From DATGFK01 sp040007395 (GTDB lineage: Bacteria; Chloroflexota; Anaerolineae; Aggregatilineales; UBA2796), in contig JBDTVG010000128.1 in assembly GCA_040007395.1 (NCBI GenBank), positions 1-64,000 on the forward strand: a stretch of 64,000 bases of DNA, written 5' to 3'. The position numbers and the translations under genes were made by a program. Under the pieces are notes generated by a model that was not told where the DNA came from, made no database searches, and was given only the letters and a program-made list of their open reading frames with translations. Shown here piece after piece: positions 35,096 through 44,231 of the stretch; position 1 is the first letter of the stretch, and each line of letters starts with the position of its first letter.

Positions 35096-37057
35096 CTATT
35101 TAGTGTCGGTTTGTATGTCCGAATCAGATTTGCAGGTGGGGTCAACTATCCACCCCGGCGGTAGCTGCCGCACGTAAACTTGCGCCTCGATTAGTCCAGT
35201 GTGGGTATAGCAACGTGCCAACATGAAGTTATGGTCTTGCATGTAGCTATATATACTATACAAATCCGTATACTTGGGGGTATCCATTTCCCCGGAAAGA
35301 ATAAAAATATCGGGCTTGGTCACTTCCCATAGTTTGTATCCCTGATAGTTGACCAGATACCAACCGTTTGTTGTCACTGTCTGGATACCATAGTAATTCA
35401 TACTACGCATTTCCAGAAAATAGTTCTCGTTGCCAACGACAATTGCATCCGCCGGAAGATCTGCTTTGAGGTCACGGGCAATGGCGGTGAACTCGTCGCG
35501 TTCTGGATCGTAGGCGCTGGCTTGAGCATCTTGCGTCATGATCACCAATCCCACCACAAATACCATGCTTGCCAACACTAACGCACTTAACCGTCCGGCG
35601 GGAGCGCGGCTGCTATGTGACTCAGTGAAATTGGCGAGGAAGCGTCCCGCTAGCAGCGCAAAGATCGGCAGGAAGTGCGCTTGATAAAACTGCCGATAGT
35701 AAGCATAGGTCACGAGCAACAAGAGTTCACTGACTGCCAACAAGGTTAACAGTAATCGATCTGGCTGCTTGTTCTGAGAAAGGGCTAGCGCCACTCCTAA
35801 CGCTACAAAGAGCGATTCTAATGGCGACGTATTTACCCAGATCGTTAATTGGTTCTGCAAAATGCCGAGTGCTGCGTCAAATTGGCCTATCGAAGTGCGG
35901 GTGCCGGGGCCATAACTCGTGGCAAAGTGGAGTCCCTGCGCCGTGTTCGGCAAAATATGGATCGACAAGTAGATCAGCATTCCGGTTGCACCGCCGAGTC
36001 CCAGCGCGAACAGGCGACCATCGATAAACAGTCGGCGCGTCTGCCACATTTCATACAGCCAGCGCACTCCGTAGATCAGCGCGAAAGCTAGCCCAAACCG
36101 ATAAGCCAGTGGATGACCTTCGCCGCACAAGGCCACACATAGCCCCGTCAGATAGTGCATCCAGGGACGGCGAGTCGTTTGCGCCCGCCAATAGACATAC
36201 AACGCTACGGACAGCATCACGCCGACAAATACATCAGGACGCACATAGGCCGTTGGCGGGATTAGAAAGGCCGCAACGACTACCGCGAATACTCCCGTCC
36301 GTTTCCCATACATCATTTTGCCAAGCAGATAAATAAAGGGCAGTGCCAGACAAGCTAAGAGCATCCGTGCAAAGCGGGACTGCCATAACGTATCACCGAT
36401 ATAGCGCAGCAAGAAACCCATGAGATAGTGCGGACTGTCGAGAATCGGCTGTGGCAAAGGGATCATCTGGCGATACATGGCCTCGCCCAACAAGCCTGTA
36501 TGGGCGAAAGTCCACTGAGCCGACCAGTTATGCAATTCATCGATCTGGTTCAACTGCGGAAAGCGATCAAGGTAATGGACGGCGATAATCAAAACAGCGA
36601 AACAGGCAATAGCGCTCACTGCTACCCATAATCTGAACGAGACATAGCGTTCACGTGCCCCTGCGAACAGGGTTAGATAGGTAGTTCCCAGAATCAAGCC
36701 TGTGGCGTAACAACGCAAAAGCTGTCGATGCAGCGGGATCATTGGGATGGCGAATGGTGTCAGCCAGACTGCCAGCATCAGCAATACACCAATGCTACAA
36801 ACGGCCATATAAAATAAGGGATAAGTCCGCAGCTTGCTGATCAGGCGTGACAACCGACCTCGATAAATCTCAGGCTGCCACAAGACCCACAGGCCAGCGA
36901 TCCCCACTACGACCAATGCCAACAGCAGCAGTGCATATAAGGTGCTGTAGCGGTTGAGGACAGTAGGTAGCGTATCGCGGTGACTTACCAAGAAGGCCAA
37001 CAGCAAACTGTGGATCGCCAACCATAACCACTCAGGGCCGATCTTTAAGGTACGCAT
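35096..37057 (-). CDS. Polytopic membrane glycosyltransferase, GT39/ArnT-like
   Basis: The 653-residue protein has about twelve hydrophobic spans and a periplasmic C-terminal part. The first extracytoplasmic loop carries the acidic catalytic pair in NQIDELHNWSAQWTF, in the place of the DE motif of GT39/GT83 polyprenyl-phosphate-sugar transferases. The following LGEAMYRQMIPLPQPIL and DSPHYLMGFLLRYIG loops are conserved in bacterial members. It probably transfers a sugar from a lipid carrier to a lipid or protein on the outer face of the membrane. Donor and acceptor are unknown. It is first in a two-gene unit with the STAS-like gene, and a 256-nt gap lies upstream. Confidence 0.8.
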   Translation of the reverse strand: MRTLKIGPEWLWLAIHSLLLAFLVSHRDTLPTVLNRYSTLYALLLLALVVVGIAGLWVLWQPEIYRGRLSRLISKLRTYPLFYMAVCSIGVLLMLAVWLTPFAIPMIPLHRQLLRCYATGLILGTTYLTLFAGARERYVSFRLWVAVSAIACFAVLIIAVHYLDRFPQLNQIDELHNWSAQWTFAHTGLLGEAMYRQMIPLPQPILDSPHYLMGFLLRYIGDTLWQSRFARMLLACLALPFIYLLGKMMYGKRTGVFAVVVAAFLIPPTAYVRPDVFVGVMLSVALYVYWRAQTTRRPWMHYLTGLCVALCGEGHPLAYRFGLAFALIYGVRWLYEMWQTRRLFIDGRLFALGLGGATGMLIYLSIHILPNTAQGLHFATSYGPGTRTSIGQFDAALGILQNQLTIWVNTSPLESLFVALGVALALSQNKQPDRLLLTLLAVSELLLLVTYAYYRQFYQAHFLPIFALLAGRFLANFTESHSSRAPAGRLSALVLASMVFVVGLVIMTQDAQASAYDPERDEFTAIARDLKADLPADAIVVGNENYFLEMRSMNYYGIQTVTTNGWYLVNYQGYKLWEVTKPDIFILSGEMDTPKYTDLYSIYSYMQDHNFMLARCYTHTGLIEAQVYVRQLPPGWIVDPTCKSDSDIQTDTK

Positions 37058-37313
37058 AAAGCTGACGATTCTCCCTGTGGGCGCGGCACAACAGCTACCC
37101 TACGGATAAGTATTGAACTTCTTGCGTCATGCACATTCCTATTTGTTTGCTCCAAACAACGGCAGACTTTCACCGCGCTGGGCATCCCCCACAAGATTGT
37201 TATCAACATATCTGCGTTCTTGGCTGGGCCTTGTAAGGCAGAGGAATGTGTAGATTGGACTCGGTTAAGGCTTACAATTATGCCATTCGAACGGATAGTG
37301 CTGTAGGAGTAAA

Positions 37314-37850
37314 TCAGTTTTCCTTTACAATAGATGTTAGATTTGGCTCCGTGCCTCTAATCCAGTAGCAAAAAATATTCTTGTCCAATTGCAACGAGTC
37401 ATATTTTTGCGAAAGAGGTGGTAACTGCCCGTCTTGCACAAATAAATATCCTCGCACGCCTTCGCGAGGAACACTAGGACCTATTCCATTATCTACAGTA
37501 ACTAAAAACTTTCTCGAAGATGAGGTATACGTCCACAGACCAGCTTGAACGGTGTATTGATTACCATTTACAATGGAGAATTTTAGTAATTCCTTTTCTG
37601 GCGGCATGAATACATAATCTTCCGCGGGGAAATATTGAAGCCACTGCGAAAGATTATTATTTATTGCTTGATAAACTTTATCATTTGTTGTACAGAAAGT
37701 TGTTTCATTAGGGTATGATTGGCCTTTAAACCAAGGTATAACAAAAACGATAGCTATAAAATAGACAATAGAACCCAAACTGACAACGAATAAAATACCT
37801 TTGTGGTTAAACCCAAACGTATTTTTGTTATCTAATCTTTCCCTCATCAT
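37314..37850 (-). CDS. Unknown single-span membrane protein
   Basis: The 178-residue product starts MMRERLDNKNTFGFNHKG, followed by one hydrophobic segment (ILFVVSLGSIVYFIAIVFVI), then a polar domain with aromatic-rich strands (YVFMPPEKELLKFS, GLWTYTSSSRKFLV, GYLFVQDGQLPP). It contains one Cys near the start of the polar domain (TTFCTTND) and one near the end (NIFCYWIRG), which may pair outside the cell. I recognise no family. Composition is more AT-rich than the flanking genes. The topology is probably N-in with the domain outside. It has no co-directional neighbour within 100 nt. Confidence 0.6.
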   Translation of the reverse strand: MMRERLDNKNTFGFNHKGILFVVSLGSIVYFIAIVFVIPWFKGQSYPNETTFCTTNDKVYQAINNNLSQWLQYFPAEDYVFMPPEKELLKFSIVNGNQYTVQAGLWTYTSSSRKFLVTVDNGIGPSVPREGVRGYLFVQDGQLPPLSQKYDSLQLDKNIFCYWIRGTEPNLTSIVKEN

Positions 37851-37975
37851 CTGATTTGTCTTTTCTTCACTAGTTTGCCATATACCGTAGTTGAATTTGC
37901 ATCAGACATATTTTGCTATCTATTGAAGATGCTATCAAACCGCCAACACTATTTCTGTGCAGACTGCCAGCCAAT

Positions 37976-38659
37976 TTAGCCAAGTCTATTCGGCATGGTG
38001 GACAGGCCGAGTTTGCGCGTCCACTTGGCATACGTGCTGAACAGATGTACCCACGATGGACTAACGCTGGTTTCCAGAGTGGCAGTGGTGAGCGCCTCGA
38101 AGAAATCGCCAGCCCCCTCGAAGGGTTGCACTCGCAAGGTGGCGTGTCCGTATTCATAGCTGATATGCCCATCTGATCCAACTGTAGCACGCTTATTGTG
38201 CGCTGTGGCGAAGGCTAATGCGCTGGCGTTATCTTCCTCAAAAATACAGCGAGCATTGAACACTTCAAGTGCATCGACCTTATCCACGATCTTTAGCAGT
38301 TCCGCTTCCTGCCATGCGCCTTTACGCAGCCGATCATAGGGATGGGCCACGCTGATCACGGCTCCCTGATCGCGTAGGCGGCGGATCGTCTCGTCTGGGG
38401 TTAGACCCGCCGGAACAGTCTCGCGCACAAAGTACGCCAAGATCTCGCCCTGCGTCGTCATGATTTCCTCACCGACAATGATCAAATCGGGAGCTATTTT
38501 CGCTAGAGCCAATGCCCCTTCTGCCGTGTTGTGATCGGTGATCGCGATACGATCAATGCCTTTGCGCTGGCAGGTGCTGATCACGTCTTCGAGCGCGATT
38601 AGGCAATCCTTTGAATAGAGGGTATGGCTGTGTAGTTCAACTTTCCACGTTGTATCCAT
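37976..38659 (-). CDS. PHP-domain metal-dependent phosphoesterase
   Basis: The 227-residue protein carries all PHP metal motifs: VELHSHTLYSKDC, IAITDHNTAEGA, GEEIMTTQGEILAY, VISVAHPYDR, EVFNARCIFEED and GSDGHISYEYG. Relatives hydrolyse phosphodiesters or nucleoside bisphosphates (for example the YciV/RnaseAM group); no polymerase domain is attached, so it is a stand-alone enzyme. The substrate is unknown. The gene begins 14 nt after the molybdoenzyme gene on the same strand, so the two form a transcription unit, although no biochemical link is obvious. Confidence 0.9.
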   Translation of the reverse strand: MDTTWKVELHSHTLYSKDCLIALEDVISTCQRKGIDRIAITDHNTAEGALALAKIAPDLIIVGEEIMTTQGEILAYFVRETVPAGLTPDETIRRLRDQGAVISVAHPYDRLRKGAWQEAELLKIVDKVDALEVFNARCIFEEDNASALAFATAHNKRATVGSDGHISYEYGHATLRVQPFEGAGDFFEALTTATLETSVSPSWVHLFSTYAKWTRKLGLSTMPNRLG

Positions 38660-38673
38660 AGTGTCCTAAGATT

Positions 38674-40176
38674 CTAAATTGTGACAGTGAGTGAATGATA
38701 GCCCGATGCGCCATCGGGAAACTGCTTCTGGTCAGCGGCGATCTGCGGTATGCCTGTGCCATCTGTCGCCCGCACGATGGCGGTAAGTTTGCCGCGTTCG
38801 ATTGTTTCCAGCCGCCATTGTACCCACGTTTGCCCGGAAAGCGGAGGGATATGTAGGGTCGCGACTTGCCATTCGCCGCCGTTGATTTGCACTTCGACAC
38901 AGCTAATCCCGCGCAATCCGGCGAAGGCTACCCCAGCGATTACTGCGCCGTTGGCAGTTGACGAAATGGTGTCAATACGGCTCATCGTCTTATAGATCGC
39001 GGTTTTCGTCCAGCCCTGCTGCTCCCAAATCGCCACATAATGCTGATCGACGGCTTCGATACGATCTAGCCACTTCATATTTTTGAAGCCATACAATCCC
39101 GGCACTTCGACCCGCACAGGCGCACCATGTGATTCGGGCAGATAAACTCCGTTCATCGCATAAGTCAGTAGGCCATGTTCCAACGCATAGTCCAGTGGCA
39201 GGCTTTCGCTGTAGCCATCGCGCCCGTAACAGACCAATTCAACCACATTTGCGCCAACTCCGGCTTGCTTCACGATCTCTGCCAGCGATACTCCGGACAT
39301 ATAAGCTGTGCTGATCAGGTTGCCGCCTACGGGGTTGCTGACACACTGGCGCGTGAGGTAGACATCCTGTCGCGGCAACTTGAGCAGATCATCGAATGTA
39401 AATGACAGTGGTTTGCTGACCGATCCATCGATGGTCAACTTCCAATCAGGCGAAATGGTGGGGATCGGCGTAGCGAACTTTCGCATTTTGTAAAAGTCCG
39501 CAACAGGCGTAATCTCCGGCGAAAGCTCTGCGAGATCGAAGCCTGTGACTCGTGCGGGTGGTGGTGTGAAATCGAACAAGCGTCGTCCAGCCGTCCGCGA
39601 TCTCAGTTCCGAGAGATAGACGGGCAGTCCACCTACCGCACTGACCGCTAGCCCGCCCAACGAAAACATCGCCAAGCGGGTTAAGGCTTGGCGACGGCTG
39701 ATACCGTTCATACTATCGGGTTGAGTTACCTTAAACGCAGGTGGATCGTTCCGCGCCAGTCGATCAACAATGAGTCCTGTGAACAGCAGCGGAATTAATG
39801 CCACAGCCGTCATGTTAGGGAAGCAAAACCAAATCGCAGCAGGCGCAGTTAGCGAAGCCAGTAACGTCGCTAGCCATCGTGAGCGTGGCCTCAGTACCGC
39901 GTAGACTAAACCCGCCAGCAAACCCAACATCGCCGTGAACATGACTCCGCCGAGAAATGCCGAAGGGAAAGCCAATGGGCCTAGCGCATTTTGCAGTGCG
40001 ATGGCGTTATCCGGTGGTGTCCGTTCGATAATAAAGTCCGAGGCCAACTTGGGTACATAATCGAACTTGAGGAAGATCCAAATGGGCAGCAAAACAGCCA
40101 AGATTACAATCACGGCGATTGCACCTGTCAAAGCGGCGCTGAGTACATTTTGTACTCGGCGCGAAGTCTCGATCAT
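38674..40176 (-). CDS. Membrane-anchored sulfite-oxidase-family molybdoenzyme
   Basis: ATG 40176 (MIETSRRVQNV) was chosen over a start 42 codons earlier because it begins just before the first membrane span and has GAG at about nine bases. The 500-residue product has four or five N-terminal spans (TGAIAVIVILAVLLPIWIF, LGGVMFTAMLGLLAGLVYAV and others). The sulfite-oxidase fold follows: a YKMRKFATPIP entry loop, LTIDGSVSKPLSFTFDDLL, the putative Mo-ligand Cys in LTRQCVSNPVGGNL, and HGAPVRVEVPGLYGFKNMKW. A C-terminal Mo-co dimerisation domain ends the protein. It probably reduces or oxidises an unknown small substrate outside the membrane, perhaps drawing electrons through a partner not seen here. 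Confidence 0.85.
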   Translation of the reverse strand: MIETSRRVQNVLSAALTGAIAVIVILAVLLPIWIFLKFDYVPKLASDFIIERTPPDNAIALQNALGPLAFPSAFLGGVMFTAMLGLLAGLVYAVLRPRSRWLATLLASLTAPAAIWFCFPNMTAVALIPLLFTGLIVDRLARNDPPAFKVTQPDSMNGISRRQALTRLAMFSLGGLAVSAVGGLPVYLSELRSRTAGRRLFDFTPPPARVTGFDLAELSPEITPVADFYKMRKFATPIPTISPDWKLTIDGSVSKPLSFTFDDLLKLPRQDVYLTRQCVSNPVGGNLISTAYMSGVSLAEIVKQAGVGANVVELVCYGRDGYSESLPLDYALEHGLLTYAMNGVYLPESHGAPVRVEVPGLYGFKNMKWLDRIEAVDQHYVAIWEQQGWTKTAIYKTMSRIDTISSTANGAVIAGVAFAGLRGISCVEVQINGGEWQVATLHIPPLSGQTWVQWRLETIERGKLTAIVRATDGTGIPQIAADQKQFPDGASGYHSLTVTI

Positions 40177-40291
40177 ATTTTTATTCTCAATAGGAAACCG
40201 AGCACGCCTTGAGTGTAACGCTTGGACTGCCTTCTGAAAAGCTGGCTTAACGATTAATGCAGCGCATAAAACAAGTCGTCTACCTTCGCTA

Positions 40292-40320
40292 TTGACTCCC
40301 ATTCATTTTTGTTTTATGCT
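40292..40320 (+). promoter_or_regulatory. Sigma-70-type promoter of the thrS leader
   Basis: TTGACT at 40292-40297 and TATGCT at 40315-40320 are 17 bases apart. A start point at about 40327 would give a leader long enough to hold the whole T-box. Confidence 0.6.
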
Positions 40321-40354
40321 ATTTTTACAACGTGATAAATTTAACAAATGCTTT

Positions 40355-40592
40355 GACCGGGACGAGTAACTGATTTTGAAAGTCACAGGAAAAGCAAGCC
40401 AAGACTGAGAGCTTGCCCGACTGTCCTCAGTGAAAACCACCCGTGAGCGCCATTATGAACCCTATGAGGGAAGTAGTATTGGATGGGTTGCTCCCATTAC
40501 AGGGCACCAAAGGGCTTGCACACCGTAAGCTGAATCTGGGTGGAACCGCGTGGAATTCGATCCTCGCCCCTTTTGTGGGCTGAGGATTTTTT
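40355..40592 (+). promoter_or_regulatory. Threonine T-box riboswitch with terminator
   Basis: The leader has the T-box signature GGGTGGAACCGCG at 40538-40550, an early GGGACGAGTA element near 40360, a stem I region, and an apparent specifier loop GAAAACCA whose triplet ACC (40436-40438) is a Thr codon. The terminator follows: ATCCTCGCCC (40560-40569) pairs with GGGCTGAGGAT (40577-40587) with one bulged T, then a run of six Ts. Uncharged tRNA-Thr (GGU) would stabilise the antiterminator and let the small gene and thrS be transcribed. Specifier placement is by pattern, not by full folding. Confidence 0.92.
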
Positions 40593-40613
40593 GTTTAAGG
40601 ATGGGAATTAAAG

Positions 40614-40955
40614 ATGGCAACCATGATCAACCACGTATGGGTCGAACAGACCCTACAAGTGACAGAAGCCCAACGCGACAGCGCTGATATTCTTGTGGAA
40701 ACAGAAGATGGAGTATGGTGGCGCGGTTCATTTGTGACCATTGAGTTTTTGCAGCGGCAAATGTACCTGAGTCGGGAGATCGGCAAAGATATTCGGAATA
40801 TGGCTCCAGTGCCTTTTATCGCACTGGAAACACCGCATATCATTGTCGAAAATCTGTTGCAGGACACTATCGAAGATACCATTGATAACCTGATGACTCT
40901 GGGAATTTTCGAGAATGTCTTTAGCGTCTACGAAGAATATATAGAGCGAACCTAG
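40614..40955 (+). CDS. Unknown 113-residue protein under the threonine T-box
   Basis: ATG 40614 has AAGGATGGGA about nine bases upstream. The sequence VEQTLQVTEAQRDSADIL, VETEDGVWWRGSFVTIEFL and MYLSREIGKDIRN, then MAPVPFIALETPHIIVENL, is acidic (rich in Asp and Glu) and predicted alpha/beta. I recognise no family, metal site or signal. It is the first gene after the T-box and lies 59 nt before thrS, so it is made only when threonyl-tRNA is short. A role in threonine supply, editing or synthetase assembly is possible but is inferred from position alone. Confidence 0.75.
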   Translation: MATMINHVWVEQTLQVTEAQRDSADILVETEDGVWWRGSFVTIEFLQRQMYLSREIGKDIRNMAPVPFIALETPHIIVENLLQDTIEDTIDNLMTLGIFENVFSVYEEYIERT

Positions 40956-41014
40956 TTCCAGCGTCCCCATTGAGCTTGGGACGTTCCTATCGCTTGCAGG
41001 AGACAACAATAATA

Positions 41015-42847
41015 ATGTCTGAGCGTTACGAAGACAGCCAACTTTACCGCATCCGCCACTCGACGGCGCATATTATGGCAGAGGCCGTCCGGGAACTCTT
41101 TCCCGATGCCCACATTGCCATCGGCCCACCCATTGAAGACGGATTCTACTACGACTTTGACCTGCCACGCGCCCTGACCGAGGAAGATCTCGCGACCATT
41201 GAAGACAAGATGCGGCGGATCATCAAGGGTAAATTCCCCTTCATCCGCCGTGAGGTCAGCGCCGAGGAAGCCAAAAAACTATTTGCCACCGAGCCATACA
41301 AGATCGAACTGATTGAGGGGCTAGAAAAAGGCGGCACAGATGAATACGGCAATAAGACCGCCGAGCCGCCAATCATCAGCACCTACAAACAGGATACGTT
41401 CGAAGACCTGTGCCGAGGGCCGCATGTCGCTAACACGAGCGAGATCAACCCGAATGCGTTCAAACTGATGAGCATCGCTGGAGCCTACTGGCGCGGCGAC
41501 TCGAATCGCCCACAGTTACAACGCATTTATGGCACGGCGTGGCAGACCAAAGATGAACTCGCCGATTATCTGCACCGTCTCGAAGAAGCCAAAGCCCGCG
41601 ATCATCGCAAACTCGGCCTTGAGCTTGACCTGTTCACGTTCAGTCCGCTGGTTGGCAAGGGGTTAACACTCTGGAAGCCCAAAGGCGCAATGCTGCGCGA
41701 TACGTTGGAGCGCTTCTTACGCGGTGAGCAGCTTAACGGCGGCTATCAACCTGTCATTACGCCGCATATTGCCAAAGTGGATTTGTACCGCACATCGGGT
41801 CACTATCCGTATTACTCGGATAGCCAGTACAAACCAATTGATGTAGACGGCGAGGAGTTCATGCTCAAGCCGATGAACTGTCCGCACCACATCGAAATCT
41901 ATAAGAGCGAACCACGTAGTTATCGCGATCTCCCGGTGCGCTTTGCCGAGTTCGGCACGGTCTATCGCTATGAACAAAGCGGCGAACTCACTGGCCTGAC
42001 CCGTGTCCGCGGCTTTACTCAGGACGATGCACACTTGTTTGTCACGCCGGAGCAGCTTGAGGAAGAATTTATCAATGTCGTGAAGCTGACTCAGTTGGTG
42101 TTTGACACAATGGGTCTGACCGACTACCGCGCCCGTGTCGGGATACGTGACCCGAAAAGCGATAAATTTGTTGGGTCGCCCGAACTGTGGGACAAAGCCA
42201 CCAACGCCATCATTAACGCCGCCGATAAACTTGGCCTAAACTATGATGTCGCTGAGGGTGAGGCCGCTTTCTATGGCCCCAAGCTCGACTTTATCTTCCG
42301 CGATGTCATTAAGCGTGAATGGCAACTTGGCACAGTACAAGTGGATTACAATCTTCCAGAGCGCTTTGGGCTGGAATACATGGGCGAAGATAACCAGATG
42401 CACCGCCCGATCATGATCCATCGTGCGCCATTTGGCAGTCTGGAACGATTCACCGCAATCCTGATTGAACATTTTGCCGGGGCGTTTCCAGCATGGCTGG
42501 CTCCCATACAAGCAAAATTGATCCCGGTTGCGGATCGCCATGTCGAGTATTTGCAAGGTGTCGCCCGACAATTGCGATCTGACGGATTGCGGGTTGAGGT
42601 TGATGCGGGCAGTACGCGCATGAACGCTAAGATCCGCAGCGCCCAGAATCAAAAAATCCCTTGGATGCTCATTGCGGGAGATCGCGATGTGGAGTCGGGG
42701 GCAGTATCAGTACGGTTGCGTACAGGTGAGGATCTTGGTGGGATGCCCGTTGCCGACTTCAGCAAATACGCGCAAGAGATCATCAACAGCAAAGCGGTAG
42801 CGCTGCACGAATCCTCTAGTTCAACATCTGAGGACATCCCCGTTTAG
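41015..42847 (+). CDS. thrS: Threonyl-tRNA synthetase without TGS domain
   Basis: ATG 41015 (MSERYEDSQLY) follows GCAGGAGAC; an earlier in-frame start has no such site. The 610-residue protein lacks the N-terminal TGS domain and begins with the editing-domain HxxxH in IRHSTAHIMAEAV and its CRGPHV. The class II core has motif 1, FMLKPMNCPHHIEIYKS (zinc Cys and His), motif 2 RFAEFGTVYRYEQSG and motif 3 near HRAPFGSLERF. The C-terminal anticodon domain ends the protein. It charges tRNA-Thr in the cytosol. Expression follows the T-box through the small upstream gene. The TGS-less form is known in several bacterial lineages. Confidence 0.96.
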   Translation: MSERYEDSQLYRIRHSTAHIMAEAVRELFPDAHIAIGPPIEDGFYYDFDLPRALTEEDLATIEDKMRRIIKGKFPFIRREVSAEEAKKLFATEPYKIELIEGLEKGGTDEYGNKTAEPPIISTYKQDTFEDLCRGPHVANTSEINPNAFKLMSIAGAYWRGDSNRPQLQRIYGTAWQTKDELADYLHRLEEAKARDHRKLGLELDLFTFSPLVGKGLTLWKPKGAMLRDTLERFLRGEQLNGGYQPVITPHIAKVDLYRTSGHYPYYSDSQYKPIDVDGEEFMLKPMNCPHHIEIYKSEPRSYRDLPVRFAEFGTVYRYEQSGELTGLTRVRGFTQDDAHLFVTPEQLEEEFINVVKLTQLVFDTMGLTDYRARVGIRDPKSDKFVGSPELWDKATNAIINAADKLGLNYDVAEGEAAFYGPKLDFIFRDVIKREWQLGTVQVDYNLPERFGLEYMGEDNQMHRPIMIHRAPFGSLERFTAILIEHFAGAFPAWLAPIQAKLIPVADRHVEYLQGVARQLRSDGLRVEVDAGSTRMNAKIRSAQNQKIPWMLIAGDRDVESGAVSVRLRTGEDLGGMPVADFSKYAQEIINSKAVALHESSSSTSEDIPV

Positions 42848-42879
42848 TGTGCAAGATACTGTAACGCACATCTCCGCAG

Positions 42880-42914
42880 AATCGCGCTCTACTGAATTTT
42901 AGTAGGGCGCGATT
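42880..42914 (+). terminator. Rho-independent terminator after thrS
   Basis: AATCGCGCTCTACT (42880-42893) pairs with AGTAGGGCGCGATT (42901-42914) with one mismatch and a seven-base loop, followed by TGTTTG. It closes the T-box operon. The remaining 228 bases up to the glycosyltransferase gene hold no further recognised element. Confidence 0.85.
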
Positions 42915-43142
42915 TGTTTGACTTCTATCCCACTCAAAAATATTCGACACTCCTAAACGCGACTTACGATATGCTGCCAAAAATCTAAATTTTCTTTTTG
43001 TTGTAAGGTGATTGTTAGGCTTAGGTTGGAGGAACGTAATCGGGGACGTAATCTGACTATGGCATAACTTGACTATGAAGTGAATGAAACGCAATTTGGA
43101 TTTAGCGACACATTACGGCATAACGCTTAAGGATCGACACCA

Positions 43143-44198
43143 ATGAACGCAACAATGACTGCCCCTCACATTAAACTCACGCTAAAGAATATCGACAGCT
43201 TTTGCCTGCCGATGGTCAGCGTCATTATGCCCATCCGCAACGAGTCTGACTTTATCGAGCGCAGTCTAGGTGCTGTACTGGCGCAGGATTATCCAGCGGA
43301 TAATCTCGAAGTGTTGTTGGCGGACGGTATGTCCACCGATGCGACCCGCACCATGATCGCCAAACTTGCCGCGAAGTATCCTGCTATCCGTGTCGTGATT
43401 GTTGATAACCCCGGCAAGATCGTCCCAACGGCGATGAACGCAGCATTGGCAGTGGCACACGGTGAAATCATTGTCCGCGTCGATGGACACACCATTATCA
43501 AGAATGATTATGTCTCCGCGTGCGTTGATGCGTTGACGCGCTCCGGTGCAGATAATGTTGGCGGACGGATGACCCCCAGCAGCCAAAACGAATTTGGGCA
43601 AGCTGTCGCGCTGGCGACCAGTTCTCCATTCGGCATTGGCGGCGCACGCTTCCACTTCTCCGAGCGCGAGGAGTGGGTCGATACGGTGTACATGGGGGCG
43701 TGGCGACGGGATGTCTTTGAGCGCATCGGTGACTTCGATGAGGAAATGGTTCGCAATCAGGACGACGAGTTCAACTATCGTTTGCTGTCGGCAGGTGGCA
43801 AGATCTTGTTGAGCAACAAGGTCGAGTCGGAATATTTCAATCGCTCCTCACCGCGGGCTTTGTGGCGACAGTATTTCCAGTACGGTTACTGGAAGGTGCG
43901 CGTGCTGCAAAAGCACCCGCGTCAGATGCGGTCACGTCAGTTCGTTCCCCCGGCCTTCGTCGCGGTCGTGATGCTCGGTGCGCTGTTGGCTCCATTCAAT
44001 AAGACCCTGCGTCGGCTGTGGTATCCGGTGTGGTCGCTGTACATGGCAGCCAATGTAGCCGCCTCGGTCTACACTGCCTACAAGAAGGGTTGGCAGCATC
44101 TACCGCGTTTGCCATTCGTGTTCGCGACGCTGCATGTGAGCTATGGCTTGGGCTTCCTGACTGGCTTGGTCAAGTTCGCTGACCGCTGGTGGAAATAG
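43143..44198 (+). CDS. Family 2 glycosyltransferase, membrane-associated
   Basis: The 351-residue protein has the GT-A fold of GT2: VSVIMPIRNESDFIERSL, VLLADGMSTDATRTMI, the DxD-type VRVDGHTIIKNDYV, and the late acceptor motif RNQDDEFNYRLLSAGG with the Q/R-x-x-x-R-like YFQYGYWKVRV. The C terminus holds two or three hydrophobic segments (VPPAFVAVVMLGALLAPF and later spans), as in ExoM/ExoU-type enzymes. It probably extends a lipid-linked glycan on the inner face of the membrane. Sugar and acceptor are unknown. It is a single-gene unit. Confidence 0.9.
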   Translation: MNATMTAPHIKLTLKNIDSFCLPMVSVIMPIRNESDFIERSLGAVLAQDYPADNLEVLLADGMSTDATRTMIAKLAAKYPAIRVVIVDNPGKIVPTAMNAALAVAHGEIIVRVDGHTIIKNDYVSACVDALTRSGADNVGGRMTPSSQNEFGQAVALATSSPFGIGGARFHFSEREEWVDTVYMGAWRRDVFERIGDFDEEMVRNQDDEFNYRLLSAGGKILLSNKVESEYFNRSSPRALWRQYFQYGYWKVRVLQKHPRQMRSRQFVPPAFVAVVMLGALLAPFNKTLRRLWYPVWSLYMAANVAASVYTAYKKGWQHLPRLPFVFATLHVSYGLGFLTGLVKFADRWWK

Positions 44199-44231
44199 TA
44201 AGTAACGGCATTCCAACTTCTACAGAATAAT

